64,000 nucleotides of DNA from Arsukibacterium sp. MJ3 (lineage in GTDB: Bacteria > Pseudomonadota > Gammaproteobacteria > Enterobacterales > Alteromonadaceae). Made by a program: the position numbers and the translations under genes. Position 1 is the stretch's first letter, and every line of letters begins with the position of its first letter. Below, piece after piece: positions 8,102 through 16,349 of this stretch. The notes under the pieces were generated by a model that did not search any database, was not told the DNA's origin, and saw only the letters and a list, made by a program, of their open reading frames with translations. The DNA lies in the NCBI RefSeq assembly GCF_000987765.1, contig NZ_LAHP01000007.1, forward strand, positions 62,001 through 126,000, read 5' to 3'.

Positions 8102-10588
8102 TTAACTCTGGATAACGCGCCTTATTAATACTGCGCCGGGTATTTGCAGCAGGCGTCGTAATTGCCACCAGCCCAGCAAACTTACCAGTACTATGCCAAT
8201 AAACGGCCCCAGCCACCAAAGCGCAACGTTAAACTGAAACGGCATATCAAATACCCGCTGTTGCAGCACCATTAGCAATATCTCTGCCAAAACAGTCGCA
8301 AACAGCCCGGCTAACGCGCCTAAAAACGCGAATTCAAGCAACAGCGCATTGCGTAAAAATGCATATTTGGCCCCCAGCGTTCGCAATATCGCTAGCTCCT
8401 GCTCACGCTGCTCTAATGTAGCCTGCACCTGAGCGACCAACACCAATGCTGCCGCCAGCGCGATAATTAACAAGATAAAACTCAATGCTACCGTCACCTG
8501 CGCAATAATATCGTCTATTTGCTTAATTATCGCATCAACGCTTATCACGGTAACCGTTGGCATTTGCCGAGCCAATTGGTTTATCAGGTTGCCACTGCCG
8601 GCTTCCAGATAAAATGCCGTAATATAGGTAGCCGGAAACGTAGCCAACACATCCGGACTAAGGATCATATAAAAGTTTGGCTGCAAGCTATTCCAGTCTA
8701 CCGTGCGAATACTGCTAATGGTGGCGTTAAGTTGTTGGCCGCCAATAGAAAAATCTAAGGTATCACCCAGGCTTAACTGTAAACGCTCGGCAATTTCCTG
8801 CTCTACCGACACTTCAGCCAGCGTGTTTTCGCTAAACCAGGCACCACTGATTATTTTATTATTAGCCGGCAAGCTGGCTAACCAGGTTAAGTTAAGCTCG
8901 CGCCCTACCCCAACCCGCTGATCGCTACGATCTTCTTTTGAGGCTTCAAGTTGCAGTTGCTCATTATTAATCGACACTAAGCGGCCCCGAACTACCGGAT
9001 AAAAGGGTTCAGGTTGTAAGTTATTCTCAGTGGTAAAAGCACTGACCTTAGCGCGCTGCTCAGCACTTACATTCACTAAAAAGTGGTTTGGCGCGCCATC
9101 AGGTATTTGTTGTTGCCACTGGCCAATCAGTTCGGCACGTAAAAAATATAATAATAGGGTTAGAAAAATAGCCAGGCTAAAGGTAATAAGCTGAAAGCTG
9201 TTAGCCCACAGCCGGCGGCGTAAATTGGCAAGTGCCAACCGGCCAGCACTGCTTTGGCCGGCTGCAACCGGTTTAGCCAGCTTAACCATCGCGGCGGCAA
9301 AACCAAGTAATATTGCCGCAAATACCGCACAAAGCAAAAACAACCCTACGCTAATCAGTAACTCGCCGCTAAATAACCACATTAAGCCCCAAATAGCCAC
9401 CGCGCCAAATAGCACCTGTAACTTATCCAGTGTCATTATCGCAGCCGGTTGTTTCAGTACTTCTATTGCCGGCGTTTTAGCCAGTTGCCATAATGGCCGG
9501 GCAGCAAATAACAATGCACAAATAAAACAGGTTAAGGTGCCCAACAGCAGTGGCCTGACACTAAAAGCGGTGCGGTAATCACTAATATAATGGCTTATGC
9601 CCTGTTCCGCGGCAAAAATAGCTAACTGCCCCCCCATTAATCCCAGCAGCAAACTAAACACCACTACCAGCATTAAATGACTACAGTATATCAACCTGGC
9701 CCTTGCTGTAGTGGCGCCTAAGGCCTTAATAATCGCTACCGCCTGAGTATGACGCTGACTATAACGGCTGGCTGCCACCGCAGCTGCACAAGCCGCTAAT
9801 ACAATACCCAATAAGCCTGCCAGTAATAAAAAACGCTCTGCCCGCTCCAGCGCACCGCCAATAGCCGACTCGCGGTCAAGGTTACGCCAGCGCTGATGCA
9901 CACTTAACATCGGTTCAAGCTGCTGGGTCAACAAATCCAGCGCTGTAACGCTGCCCGCAAATAAATAACGGTAACTTATTCTGCTACCCGGTTGCACAAT
10001 ATTAGTTGCCGGAACGTCGGCCAAATGCATAATCACTCGTGGTGAGCCACCAAACACGCTTAGTGGCGCATCAGGCTCGTTCACAATAACCCCTGCTACC
10101 ACTAACCGTGCAGTGCCCAGCTCAATGCTATCACCCGGTTTTACTTGTAATAAATCTAGTAATCTGGCTTCAAACCATACCTTGCCGGGTGTTAACTGTC
10201 CGGCAGGGCCGCTGGTAATGCTGGCAGAGCGGTGTAATACCAACTCGCCCCGCAGCGGATAGCTATCGCTTACCGCTTTTATGGTCGCAAGCTGCATTTG
10301 CTCGCCAGCGAACAACATAGAGTCAAATTGCATTTGCTTGGCAGTAGCCACACCATTGCTTGCCGCCAGTGTCAAAATGTCTTCGGCAAATGGTTGGCTA
10401 GACCCTAGCACCCGATCAGCCGCAATAAACTGCGCACTGCGTTGTTGTAAGGCACTTTTCACACTTTGCGTAATGCCACTTAAACTTACCACTGAGCCCA
10501 CCGCTAAAAACAACGCAAAGGCAATAACCCATAACTCACCGCGTTTTAATTCACGCCAAAACAGGCGCCATGCAATACTAGCCCACAT
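8102..10588 (-). CDS. ybbP: YbbP-like ABC transporter permease
   Basis: An 828-residue inner-membrane permease of the MacB/FtsX type with two FtsX-like regions: one around residues 260-380, the other in the last 130 residues. It has a first helix near the N terminus (VIAFALFLAVGSVVSL) and a large periplasmic part in each half. Length and duplicated layout match YbbP of the YbbAP system, recently linked to removal of hydrophobic compounds from the membrane with TesA. The start overlaps the ybbA stop by about 11 nt, so the two are co-translated. Confidence 0.88.
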   Translation of the reverse strand: MWASIAWRLFWRELKRGELWVIAFALFLAVGSVVSLSGITQSVKSALQQRSAQFIAADRVLGSSQPFAEDILTLAASNGVATAKQMQFDSMLFAGEQMQLATIKAVSDSYPLRGELVLHRSASITSGPAGQLTPGKVWFEARLLDLLQVKPGDSIELGTARLVVAGVIVNEPDAPLSVFGGSPRVIMHLADVPATNIVQPGSRISYRYLFAGSVTALDLLTQQLEPMLSVHQRWRNLDRESAIGGALERAERFLLLAGLLGIVLAACAAAVAASRYSQRHTQAVAIIKALGATTARARLIYCSHLMLVVVFSLLLGLMGGQLAIFAAEQGISHYISDYRTAFSVRPLLLGTLTCFICALLFAARPLWQLAKTPAIEVLKQPAAIMTLDKLQVLFGAVAIWGLMWLFSGELLISVGLFLLCAVFAAILLGFAAAMVKLAKPVAAGQSSAGRLALANLRRRLWANSFQLITFSLAIFLTLLLYFLRAELIGQWQQQIPDGAPNHFLVNVSAEQRAKVSAFTTENNLQPEPFYPVVRGRLVSINNEQLQLEASKEDRSDQRVGVGRELNLTWLASLPANNKIISGAWFSENTLAEVSVEQEIAERLQLSLGDTLDFSIGGQQLNATISSIRTVDWNSLQPNFYMILSPDVLATFPATYITAFYLEAGSGNLINQLARQMPTVTVISVDAIIKQIDDIIAQVTVALSFILLIIALAAALVLVAQVQATLEQREQELAILRTLGAKYAFLRNALLLEFAFLGALAGLFATVLAEILLMVLQQRVFDMPFQFNVALWWLGPFIGIVLVSLLGWWQLRRLLQIPGAVLIRRVIQS

Positions 10589-11294
10589 TAGCAGGCTCCT
10601 CAGTTACTGCCGGGCTTTCAATAAAAGATCCAGAACGCATTTGATACTGGCGTTGACAACGCGCCGCTAATTCAGGGCTGTGGGTAACCAACACCAGGGT
10701 GGTACCCTGGCGATCGTTTAGCTCGAATAATAAATCTTCAACTATTTTACCGGTTACCGCATCCAGGTTAGCAGAAGGTTCGTCTGCAAACAGAATAGCC
10801 GGATCGGTTATAAAGGCTCTGGCTATAGCTACCCGCTGCTGCTCGCCACCAGATAACTGTGACGGATAAAAATCGGCGCGGGCACTTAGCCCAACCTGCT
10901 CTAATAATGCTAAGCCACGTTGTCTGGCTTTACGATCACCGGCCAGCTCGGCCGGTAACGTAACATTTTCCAGCGCGGTTAAGCTGGGAAGTAATAAAAA
11001 TGACTGAAACACAAAACCTACGTCGTTGGCCCGAATACCAGCCCGCTCGTCCTCCGACATCTTATGCAGCGGCTGACCGTCCATAAACACCTCACCGTCG
11101 CTGGGGGTATCTAAGCCTGCCAGCAAGCTCAGCAAGGTTGACTTACCAGAACCCGAGGCACCAACAATCGCTATTGTCTCTGCCCGATTGATTGTCAGGT
11201 TAATATCATGCAGGATAGTCAGTGATCCCTCCGGAACCTTGACACGTTTGCTAAGGTTTGTGGCTTTAATATGTAATGTAGGTACTGTATTCAT
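10578..11294 (-). CDS. ybbA: YbbA-like ABC transporter ATP-binding protein
   Basis: A 238-residue ABC ATPase of the LolD/MacB class: Walker A GASGSGKSTLL, Q-loop VFQSFLLLP, signature LSGGEQQR, Walker B ILFADEPSANLD and switch VTHS. It powers the permease encoded next to it. The ATG at 11294 is one of several candidates (in-frame ATGs also at 11300 and 11303); no strong ribosome site separates them. The start overlaps the divergent tesA start inside one CATG. Same arrangement as E. coli ybbA-ybbP / tesA. Confidence 0.88.
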   Translation of the reverse strand: MNTVPTLHIKATNLSKRVKVPEGSLTILHDINLTINRAETIAIVGASGSGKSTLLSLLAGLDTPSDGEVFMDGQPLHKMSEDERAGIRANDVGFVFQSFLLLPSLTALENVTLPAELAGDRKARQRGLALLEQVGLSARADFYPSQLSGGEQQRVAIARAFITDPAILFADEPSANLDAVTGKIVEDLLFELNDRQGTTLVLVTHSPELAARCQRQYQMRSGSFIESPAVTEEPANVG

Positions 11295-11883
11295 GCGCAT
11301 CATCTTATTGTTATTAATCGGTTTAATCAGCCACGTGAGTTACGCTGAAAAATTACTTATCTTAGGTGATAGCTTAAGTGCCGCTTACGGTATGCAACAG
11401 CAGCAAGGATGGCCAGCTTTATTGCAACAAAAAACCGAGTGGCAGCTTATCAATGCCAGTATTAGCGGTGAAACAACAGCCGGTGGCCTGGCCAGATTGC
11501 CTGCCTTATTAACCGAGCATAAACCCGATATAGTCATGATTGAACTGGGCGGCAACGACGGCTTGCGCGGCTTTTCAGTTGAGCTTATCCAATCAAACTT
11601 AGGTAAAATTATTACCCTGGTGCAGCAGCATAAGTCGCAGCCAATATTAATGCAAATACGGATCCCGCCAAATTATGGACCACGTTACGTTAGGCAATTT
11701 ACCGCAGTATATCCTGAGCTGGCAGAAAAACACGATATAACCCTGTGGCCATTTTTTATGGACAGCATTGCAATTAATAATGATTTAATGATGGCAGACG
11801 GAATTCATCCAAATGTGGCAGCGCAACCGGTGATCACCGAGTTTATGGCAGAGTTATTATTGCAACTGGAGAAAAACAAATAA
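11293..11883 (+). CDS. tesA: Arylesterase / lysophospholipase TesA
   Basis: A 196-residue periplasmic SGNH hydrolase: signal peptide about 1-18 (LLLLIGLISHVSYA), block I GDSLSAAYG with nucleophile Ser27, a block with GGNDG, and the catalytic Asp-His in DGIHPN near the C terminus. TesA hydrolyses esters, thioesters and lysophospholipids. The ATG at 11293 gives a normal signal peptide; upstream in-frame codons run through ybbA. It is divergent from ybbA, an arrangement conserved in enterics. Confidence 0.92.
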   Translation: MRIILLLLIGLISHVSYAEKLLILGDSLSAAYGMQQQQGWPALLQQKTEWQLINASISGETTAGGLARLPALLTEHKPDIVMIELGGNDGLRGFSVELIQSNLGKIITLVQQHKSQPILMQIRIPPNYGPRYVRQFTAVYPELAEKHDITLWPFFMDSIAINNDLMMADGIHPNVAAQPVITEFMAELLLQLEKNK

Positions 11884-11891
11884 AAGATGGG

Positions 11892-11944
11892 GTTACCGCC
11901 GTGCAAATGATTAGGCGCGGTGTCTCGGCACCGCCATCACGGCG
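11892..11944. repeat. Nested inverted repeat with tRNA-Glu-like segments
   Basis: Between tesA and the tRNA operon, an outer 7-bp inverted repeat (11897-11903 / 11938-11944) encloses a 6-bp hairpin (11917-11922 / 11929-11934). Twelve bases at 11892-11903 and eight at 11917-11924 are identical, in order, to the anticodon-arm region of the neighbouring tRNA-Glu genes, with a different spacer. It may be a decayed fourth tRNA-Glu and may also act as a terminator. Confidence 0.5.
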
Positions 11945-11982
11945 ATTTAACAATAAAATATTTTAGAAATTCTTAATAAGGA

Positions 11983-12058
11983 TGGCGTCCCCTAGGGGAT
12001 TCGAACCCCTGTTACCGCCGTGAAAGGGCGGTGTCCTAGGCCTCTAGACGAAGGGGAC
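11983..12058 (-). tRNA. tRNA-Glu (TTC), copy 3 of operon
   Basis: A 76-nt tRNA read on the minus strand with encoded CCA end. The acceptor stem GTCCCCT pairs with AGGGGAC, the T arm carries GGTTCGAATCC, and the anticodon loop is CTTTCAC (anticodon TTC). It is last in the operon in transcription order and identical in sequence to the two copies upstream. Confidence 0.98.
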
Positions 12059-12088
12059 ATAACAGTACAACTAAAACAGATACTAAAG

Positions 12089-12164
12089 TGGCGTCCCCTA
12101 GGGGATTCGAACCCCTGTTACCGCCGTGAAAGGGCGGTGTCCTAGGCCTCTAGACGAAGGGGAC
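12089..12164 (-). tRNA. tRNA-Glu (TTC), copy 2 of operon
   Basis: A 76-nt copy with the same acceptor, T arm and TTC anticodon as its neighbours, with encoded CCA. A 30-nt AT-rich spacer separates it from copy 3. Confidence 0.98.
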
Positions 12165-12194
12165 GCAATATTTAGCAAATTGTGCAGATTTAAA

Positions 12195-12270
12195 TGGCGT
12201 CCCCTAGGGGATTCGAACCCCTGTTACCGCCGTGAAAGGGCGGTGTCCTAGGCCTCTAGACGAAGGGGAC
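12195..12270 (-). tRNA. tRNA-Glu (TTC), copy 1 of operon
   Basis: A 76-nt copy with encoded CCA, first of three in transcription order, 13 nt after tRNA-Ala. Confidence 0.98.
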
Positions 12271-12283
12271 GCACTGGAAATCT

Positions 12284-12359
<76 letters not shown>

Positions 12360-12371
12360 ACACTTTCAAAC

Positions 12372-12398
12372 TCTTCATACTCTTCATACTCTTCATAC
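12372..12398. repeat. Three tandem copies of a 9-bp unit
   Basis: The unit TCTTCATAC is repeated three times without change in the transcribed leader between the tRNA promoter and tRNA-Ala. It is a short direct repeat prone to slippage; no function is evident. Confidence 0.85.
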
Positions 12399-12439
12399 TC
12401 AACAATATCGTCTTAACGTTATCGCTGAACACGGGGCGC

Positions 12440-12468
12440 ATTCTAGGGTGACACCGTAAATGTGTCAA
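12440..12468 (-). promoter_or_regulatory. Sigma-70 promoter of the tRNA operon
   Basis: On the minus strand TTGACA (12463-12468) and TAGAAT (12440-12445) are separated by exactly 17 nt: a perfect -35 and a -10 with one mismatch. A GC-rich stretch (GCGCCCC) follows the -10, as in stringently controlled stable-RNA promoters. It points at tRNA-Ala, giving a leader of roughly 70 nt. Confidence 0.85.
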
Positions 12469-12750
12469 CAGTTTTTTATAGCCAACTTTTCGTTCGACTA
12501 TTTTTTAAACTACCAAACCAAAATTCCTGCCAAAGCAACGCCACAGTACTGATTTTCATGCCACTTTCGCTGTTTAAATAACCAGGAAATATTAACTTAA
12601 ACCGCATGGCTAATTGCCAAAAACCAGGCATGGTTATCGTCTTTAAGCACGAAGTTGTATACAATGCAGGCAAGGTACATCAGCGTTACCGTAATTAGGG
12701 TGTAAGCCTACGGCATAAAACCTAATTAACGAATTAATAAGGACATTACC
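12469..12750. other. Intergenic region before the XrtA-associated ATPase
   Basis: No convincing gene lies here. The part next to the ATPase gene carries an 8-bp perfect inverted repeat, TAATTAGG (12692-12699) with CCTAATTA (12721-12728), enclosing a small GCC-TAC-GGC hairpin, so the mRNA leader is likely structured. AAGGA lies before the ATPase start at 12751. Confidence 0.6.
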
Positions 12751-13749
12751 ATGTACGAATCCTATTATGGTTTAAAAGAACGACCGTTTCAGCTTACCCC
12801 TAACCCCAATTGGTTTTTTGCCAGCAAGCTGCACAAGCGGGCCCTCGCCTATCTACAATATGGCTTAACCCAGGGCGAAGGCTTTATTGTTATTACCGGT
12901 GATGTCGGTACCGGTAAAACCACCATCGCCAATCAGCTGTTAAATCAGTTAAACCAAGATGAAATTATCGCCAAGCAAATTGTTACCTCCAAGCTAGAAC
13001 CTGACGATCTGATTAGAATGATCGCCTCATCTTTTAATCTGGTCGTTACTGAACATAACAAGGCCAGTTATCTAGAAGCAATATACAGCTATTTAAAGCG
13101 TCTGCATGCACAGCACCGGCGGGCACTGCTGTTAGTAGACGAAGCACAAAACTTACCACTAGAGTCGATTGAAGAGCTTAGAATGCTGTCTAATTTTCAA
13201 ATTAACGGCAAGCCGCTACTGCAAAGCTTCTTACTTGGCCAAAACGAGCTAAACCCCATTATTCAGGCACCGAATATGGAACAGTTTCGGCAGCGCATTA
13301 TCGCCTCATCGCATTTAACCGCGCTGCAAACGGACGAAACCCGGGCCTATATCGAATTTCGGCTAAACCAGGCGGGTGCAAAAGCCAATTTAATTAGCGA
13401 GCCATGCTACGCCCATATTCAACAATTTAGCCGCGGTATTCCGCGTAAAATAAACTTGCTGATGGACAGAGTCATGTTGTTTGGCTATCTGGAAGACCTA
13501 ACCATTATTGAAGAGCATAACGTACAAGCAGTAATTGCTGAATTATCGCAAGAAGTGGCTAACCAACCCCTGGTGCAAGCTACTGCGCCTACTCAACAAC
13601 AAACCGCGACAGAACAGCCTGCCATGTTAAATGCGTTAAACACTATGCTAGACAGTTCATTAGAGCAGAAAGTGAAACTGGCCAGAGAACTCGACCAGTT
13701 AATTAAAAAACAAAAACAATTACTGGATGCACAGCATAAAAACGACTAA
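12751..13749 (+). CDS. XrtA/PEP-CTERM system-associated ATPase (TIGR03015 type)
   Basis: A 332-residue ExeA-like AAA ATPase. It opens with MYESYYGLKERPFQLTPNP, typical of this family, then Walker A GDVGTGKT (residues 50-57) and Walker B LLLVDEAQNL (D130, E131). The last 60 residues are Gln- and Lys-rich and probably coiled. In XrtA loci this gene sits with the polysaccharide export genes and is believed to serve secretion or EPS assembly; the mechanism is unknown. Here it is convergent with the barrel gene, 34 nt away. Confidence 0.9.
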   Translation: MYESYYGLKERPFQLTPNPNWFFASKLHKRALAYLQYGLTQGEGFIVITGDVGTGKTTIANQLLNQLNQDEIIAKQIVTSKLEPDDLIRMIASSFNLVVTEHNKASYLEAIYSYLKRLHAQHRRALLLVDEAQNLPLESIEELRMLSNFQINGKPLLQSFLLGQNELNPIIQAPNMEQFRQRIIASSHLTALQTDETRAYIEFRLNQAGAKANLISEPCYAHIQQFSRGIPRKINLLMDRVMLFGYLEDLTIIEEHNVQAVIAELSQEVANQPLVQATAPTQQQTATEQPAMLNALNTMLDSSLEQKVKLARELDQLIKKQKQLLDAQHKND

Positions 13750-13783
13750 CTCACACCACTAAAGCAATAGGCTCGGCTAACCA

Positions 13784-15406
13784 TTAAAAGTTATACACAT
13801 AGGTTAGCCAAACCCGGTTTTCGCTGCCGCTAAAACTATCAATACTAGAGTTGCGCTCAGTGCGGCGCAACGATACCGACATAACCGCCTGCTCTGACAA
13901 AGTAGTATTGTAACCAACCGTCAGCAATATATTGTCATCTTTACGATCAGCTACCGAATAGTCAATTTGATAATAGCGCAAAGTAGTGTTAATACTGCTG
14001 CGTTCAGACAAACGCCACCCAAGCAGCGTACTAACACTGTTCGCTGTTTGTTGATCGTTGCGTTCTACATATTCGGTGTCAGTAGTATTTAGCACTACAT
14101 TAAGGTTAAAACGGCGTTTCGAATAGCCTATGGCTAAACTGGCTGAGCGTCGCAATACCAGTTCCTGATCAAGTTCTACTCCCACATCAAAAACCTGCTG
14201 ATAAGACTCACCTGGTAAAGGCGTATAGCTGGCATTAGGTGGTCGGTAACAATCAGAAAATTCAACCGCGGGCTCAGGACAAACAAAAATACCTAAATCA
14301 ATCAATTCACGGTCTAAAGTGGTTTGCGTTTCTACAGAATCAGTGGCAGATAAGCGCATGGTAACGGCGCGCACATTATACTGCCCGGCTACATTAGCCG
14401 TACGGCCAAAATAACGGCGATCATAAGAGCCCTCCAGTAACGTTCGCCGGCTAGGTGCTAAATAAAATTCAGTGGCCCAATAGGTATTTTCTTCATCTTC
14501 TTCATCTAAACGTTCGGTGGTAGAACTGTTATATGACACGTTAATCCGCGATACCCGGCCTAATTTAAGTTCAATACCCGCACCATAGGCATAAAAGGTA
14601 TTTTTATAAAAGCTGTTGTTGTCGGTATACTCGTAAATACCCCGGCCTATTAACGACAGGCGCGAAGATAACGGCATACCCAATAACAGTCTGGCGGCGT
14701 TGCTTTCATAGTCATTAAAAGTTTGCCGTTTGTTTTTATTATAAACGCCCTCTAATCGCCAAAAAGTGGTGCTAGAGCGATCGCGGCTAGCCAGCAATAC
14801 ATTCGCTTGGTAATTATCATTATCAAATGCTGGCAAACCATCATCAATATCAGGGCGGTCAAATTCACTATGGTTATACTGCAACCGCATTGCGGTAATA
14901 ATATCGCTATTTAACGCGTTGTTAAAACTCAAAAAACTGCCATAAGAGGTCGATTCGCTCAGTTCACCGCCGGCGGTAATTTTATCGTTAAAAATACCGC
15001 TTCGCGTATTGCGTACCTGATAACTGTTTCGGGCATTCACGCCCCACTTTACCCGCTCATCAAATAATTTCAGCACATTGATAAAATTAAATTCATCATA
15101 GCTTCTGGCTTTACGTTGGCTATCTTTGTAAAAAAGCGATTCATGCTGCCAACTAAAGCGAGTTTGCAACGTTTTTGACAGTAATGAAAAATCAATTGAA
15201 GGCGATATAGCAATAGCCAGGCCGTCATCGGTGCCTGGGCGATTAAATTCTTTAATCTGATACGCGTAGCTGCTAGTGGTTAACTGTGGTGTTACCCGGG
15301 TTTCAGCCGCCAGCGCTGGTAGCGCCAGAAGCACCGTTAATAGCAGTCCCGTGCGTGGTACCTGATAGCGCAGCTTAACTTGCGCCATAGTAGTAGCCAT
15401 AACCAT
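13784..15406 (-). CDS. XrtA-associated outer-membrane beta-barrel protein (TIGR03016 type)
   Basis: About 540 residues: a signal peptide (LLLTVLLALPALAA) then a long series of amphipathic strands rich in Tyr, Ser, Asn and Arg, ending in VWLTYVYNF with the terminal Phe of outer-membrane barrels. This fits the family of putative barrels found in PEP-CTERM/EPS loci, thought to take part in polysaccharide passage through the outer membrane. The start is uncertain: ATGs at 15406, 15400 and 15388 all lie inside the 3' end of the kinase gene; 15400 has AAAGG at a good distance. Translational coupling with the kinase is likely. Confidence 0.85.
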   Translation of the reverse strand: MVMATTMAQVKLRYQVPRTGLLLTVLLALPALAAETRVTPQLTTSSYAYQIKEFNRPGTDDGLAIAISPSIDFSLLSKTLQTRFSWQHESLFYKDSQRKARSYDEFNFINVLKLFDERVKWGVNARNSYQVRNTRSGIFNDKITAGGELSESTSYGSFLSFNNALNSDIITAMRLQYNHSEFDRPDIDDGLPAFDNDNYQANVLLASRDRSSTTFWRLEGVYNKNKRQTFNDYESNAARLLLGMPLSSRLSLIGRGIYEYTDNNSFYKNTFYAYGAGIELKLGRVSRINVSYNSSTTERLDEEDEENTYWATEFYLAPSRRTLLEGSYDRRYFGRTANVAGQYNVRAVTMRLSATDSVETQTTLDRELIDLGIFVCPEPAVEFSDCYRPPNASYTPLPGESYQQVFDVGVELDQELVLRRSASLAIGYSKRRFNLNVVLNTTDTEYVERNDQQTANSVSTLLGWRLSERSSINTTLRYYQIDYSVADRKDDNILLTVGYNTTLSEQAVMSVSLRRTERNSSIDSFSGSENRVWLTYVYNF

Positions 15407-16349
15407 AGCCTTTGCCTTGGTTGCGATGCGCTTTATTAATTAAAAAGCCTATTGCCATGTCTTTTGGCAATAATGAGACAGATTGTTCTATTTCGGCCAA
15501 ACGGGTGCGGTTCTCTTCAACCACTACTACCGCCTGGCCACACATTGCCGCCATAACCGCCGTTTCATTAACGCCTAGCAACGGTGGCGCATCAAAAATA
15601 ACAATCCGATCTGAGTAACGGGTAGCAAATTCATTAACCAGCTGCATCATGCGCTCACTGGCTAGCAGCTCAGTCGACAAATGATGCGGAGAGCCAGCCG
15701 TAATAATCTTCAATCGTTCAACGTTGGTGCTTAATAAGATATCCCGCACGGTAACATTTGAAGACTGTAAATAATCGGTCAAGCCAAGGCTATGGCTAAT
15801 ATTAAGGGTTTTACTAACGTTAGGTCTTAACACATCAGCATCAACCAGCAACACAGTCTTGTCTTGCTCCAGCGCAATACTTAGTGCCAAATTAATAGCA
15901 GAAAACGTTTTACCTTCACCAGGCCTAGAGCTACTAACCAGAATCAAATTAGGGTGGTTCAGCGTTTTACTTAACGGACCAAAGGCATTATTAATCAGCT
16001 TACGCTTAATTACCCGGTACTCTTCATTAATCAGCCGGCGCTCACTTGATAAAGCAACAAAATTCTTTTTTTCCAACAGCGCTAAATCCAGATGCACCGT
16101 ATGGTTGGAAGCATCGTTATTGGTTGTCTCATAATCCGGCTGCTCTTTTCGCTGTCTGGCGTTATGCCGCACAATGCTATCATTAGCATTAACCGGCGCC
16201 CCAGCGCTGTCAGTGTGTTCTGATGCAAGCACAGACTCTTCATCAAGGGCACTATTTGTTTTACGATCATCGGCTACTCTAGCGGTATTGTCTGTTTTAG
16301 AACCGCTATCACGACTTAGCTTACTAACTGCTTTTTCAATAGTACTCAT
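15375..16349 (-). CDS. XrtA-type BY tyrosine autokinase (TIGR03018 type)
   Basis: A 324-residue cytoplasmic P-loop kinase of the Wzc/CapB class as a free-standing protein. A low-complexity N-terminal region (1-85) precedes the catalytic part with Walker A SSSRPGEGKT (about 139-148), Walker A' LLVDADVLRPN and Walker B IVIFDAPPL. The Tyr-rich tail GYGYGYYYGAS is the expected autophosphorylation cluster. It partners the chain-length protein encoded upstream (4-nt overlap) to control polymer length and export. The tail codons overlap the start of the barrel gene. Confidence 0.92.
   Translation of the reverse strand: MSTIEKAVSKLSRDSGSKTDNTARVADDRKTNSALDEESVLASEHTDSAGAPVNANDSIVRHNARQRKEQPDYETTNNDASNHTVHLDLALLEKKNFVALSSERRLINEEYRVIKRKLINNAFGPLSKTLNHPNLILVSSSRPGEGKTFSAINLALSIALEQDKTVLLVDADVLRPNVSKTLNISHSLGLTDYLQSSNVTVRDILLSTNVERLKIITAGSPHHLSTELLASERMMQLVNEFATRYSDRIVIFDAPPLLGVNETAVMAAMCGQAVVVVEENRTRLAEIEQSVSLLPKDMAIGFLINKAHRNQGKGYGYGYYYGAS

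Noticed and set aside
9225..9578. 117-residue plus-strand ORF inside ybbP
   Set aside because: Low-complexity product opposite a well-supported permease frame.
12476..12673. 65-residue minus-strand ORF upstream of the ATPase gene
   Set aside because: It overlaps the tRNA promoter -35 side, has no ribosome site or recognisable motif and looks like chance.
12661..12725. Partial resemblance of the ATPase leader to a cyclic di-GMP-I (GEMM) riboswitch (GCAGGCAA, then GGGTGTAAGCCTACGGC)
   Set aside because: The GNRA loop and the downstream P3 stem are missing and the conserved ACGCACAGGG block is not matched. A covariance-model search would decide.
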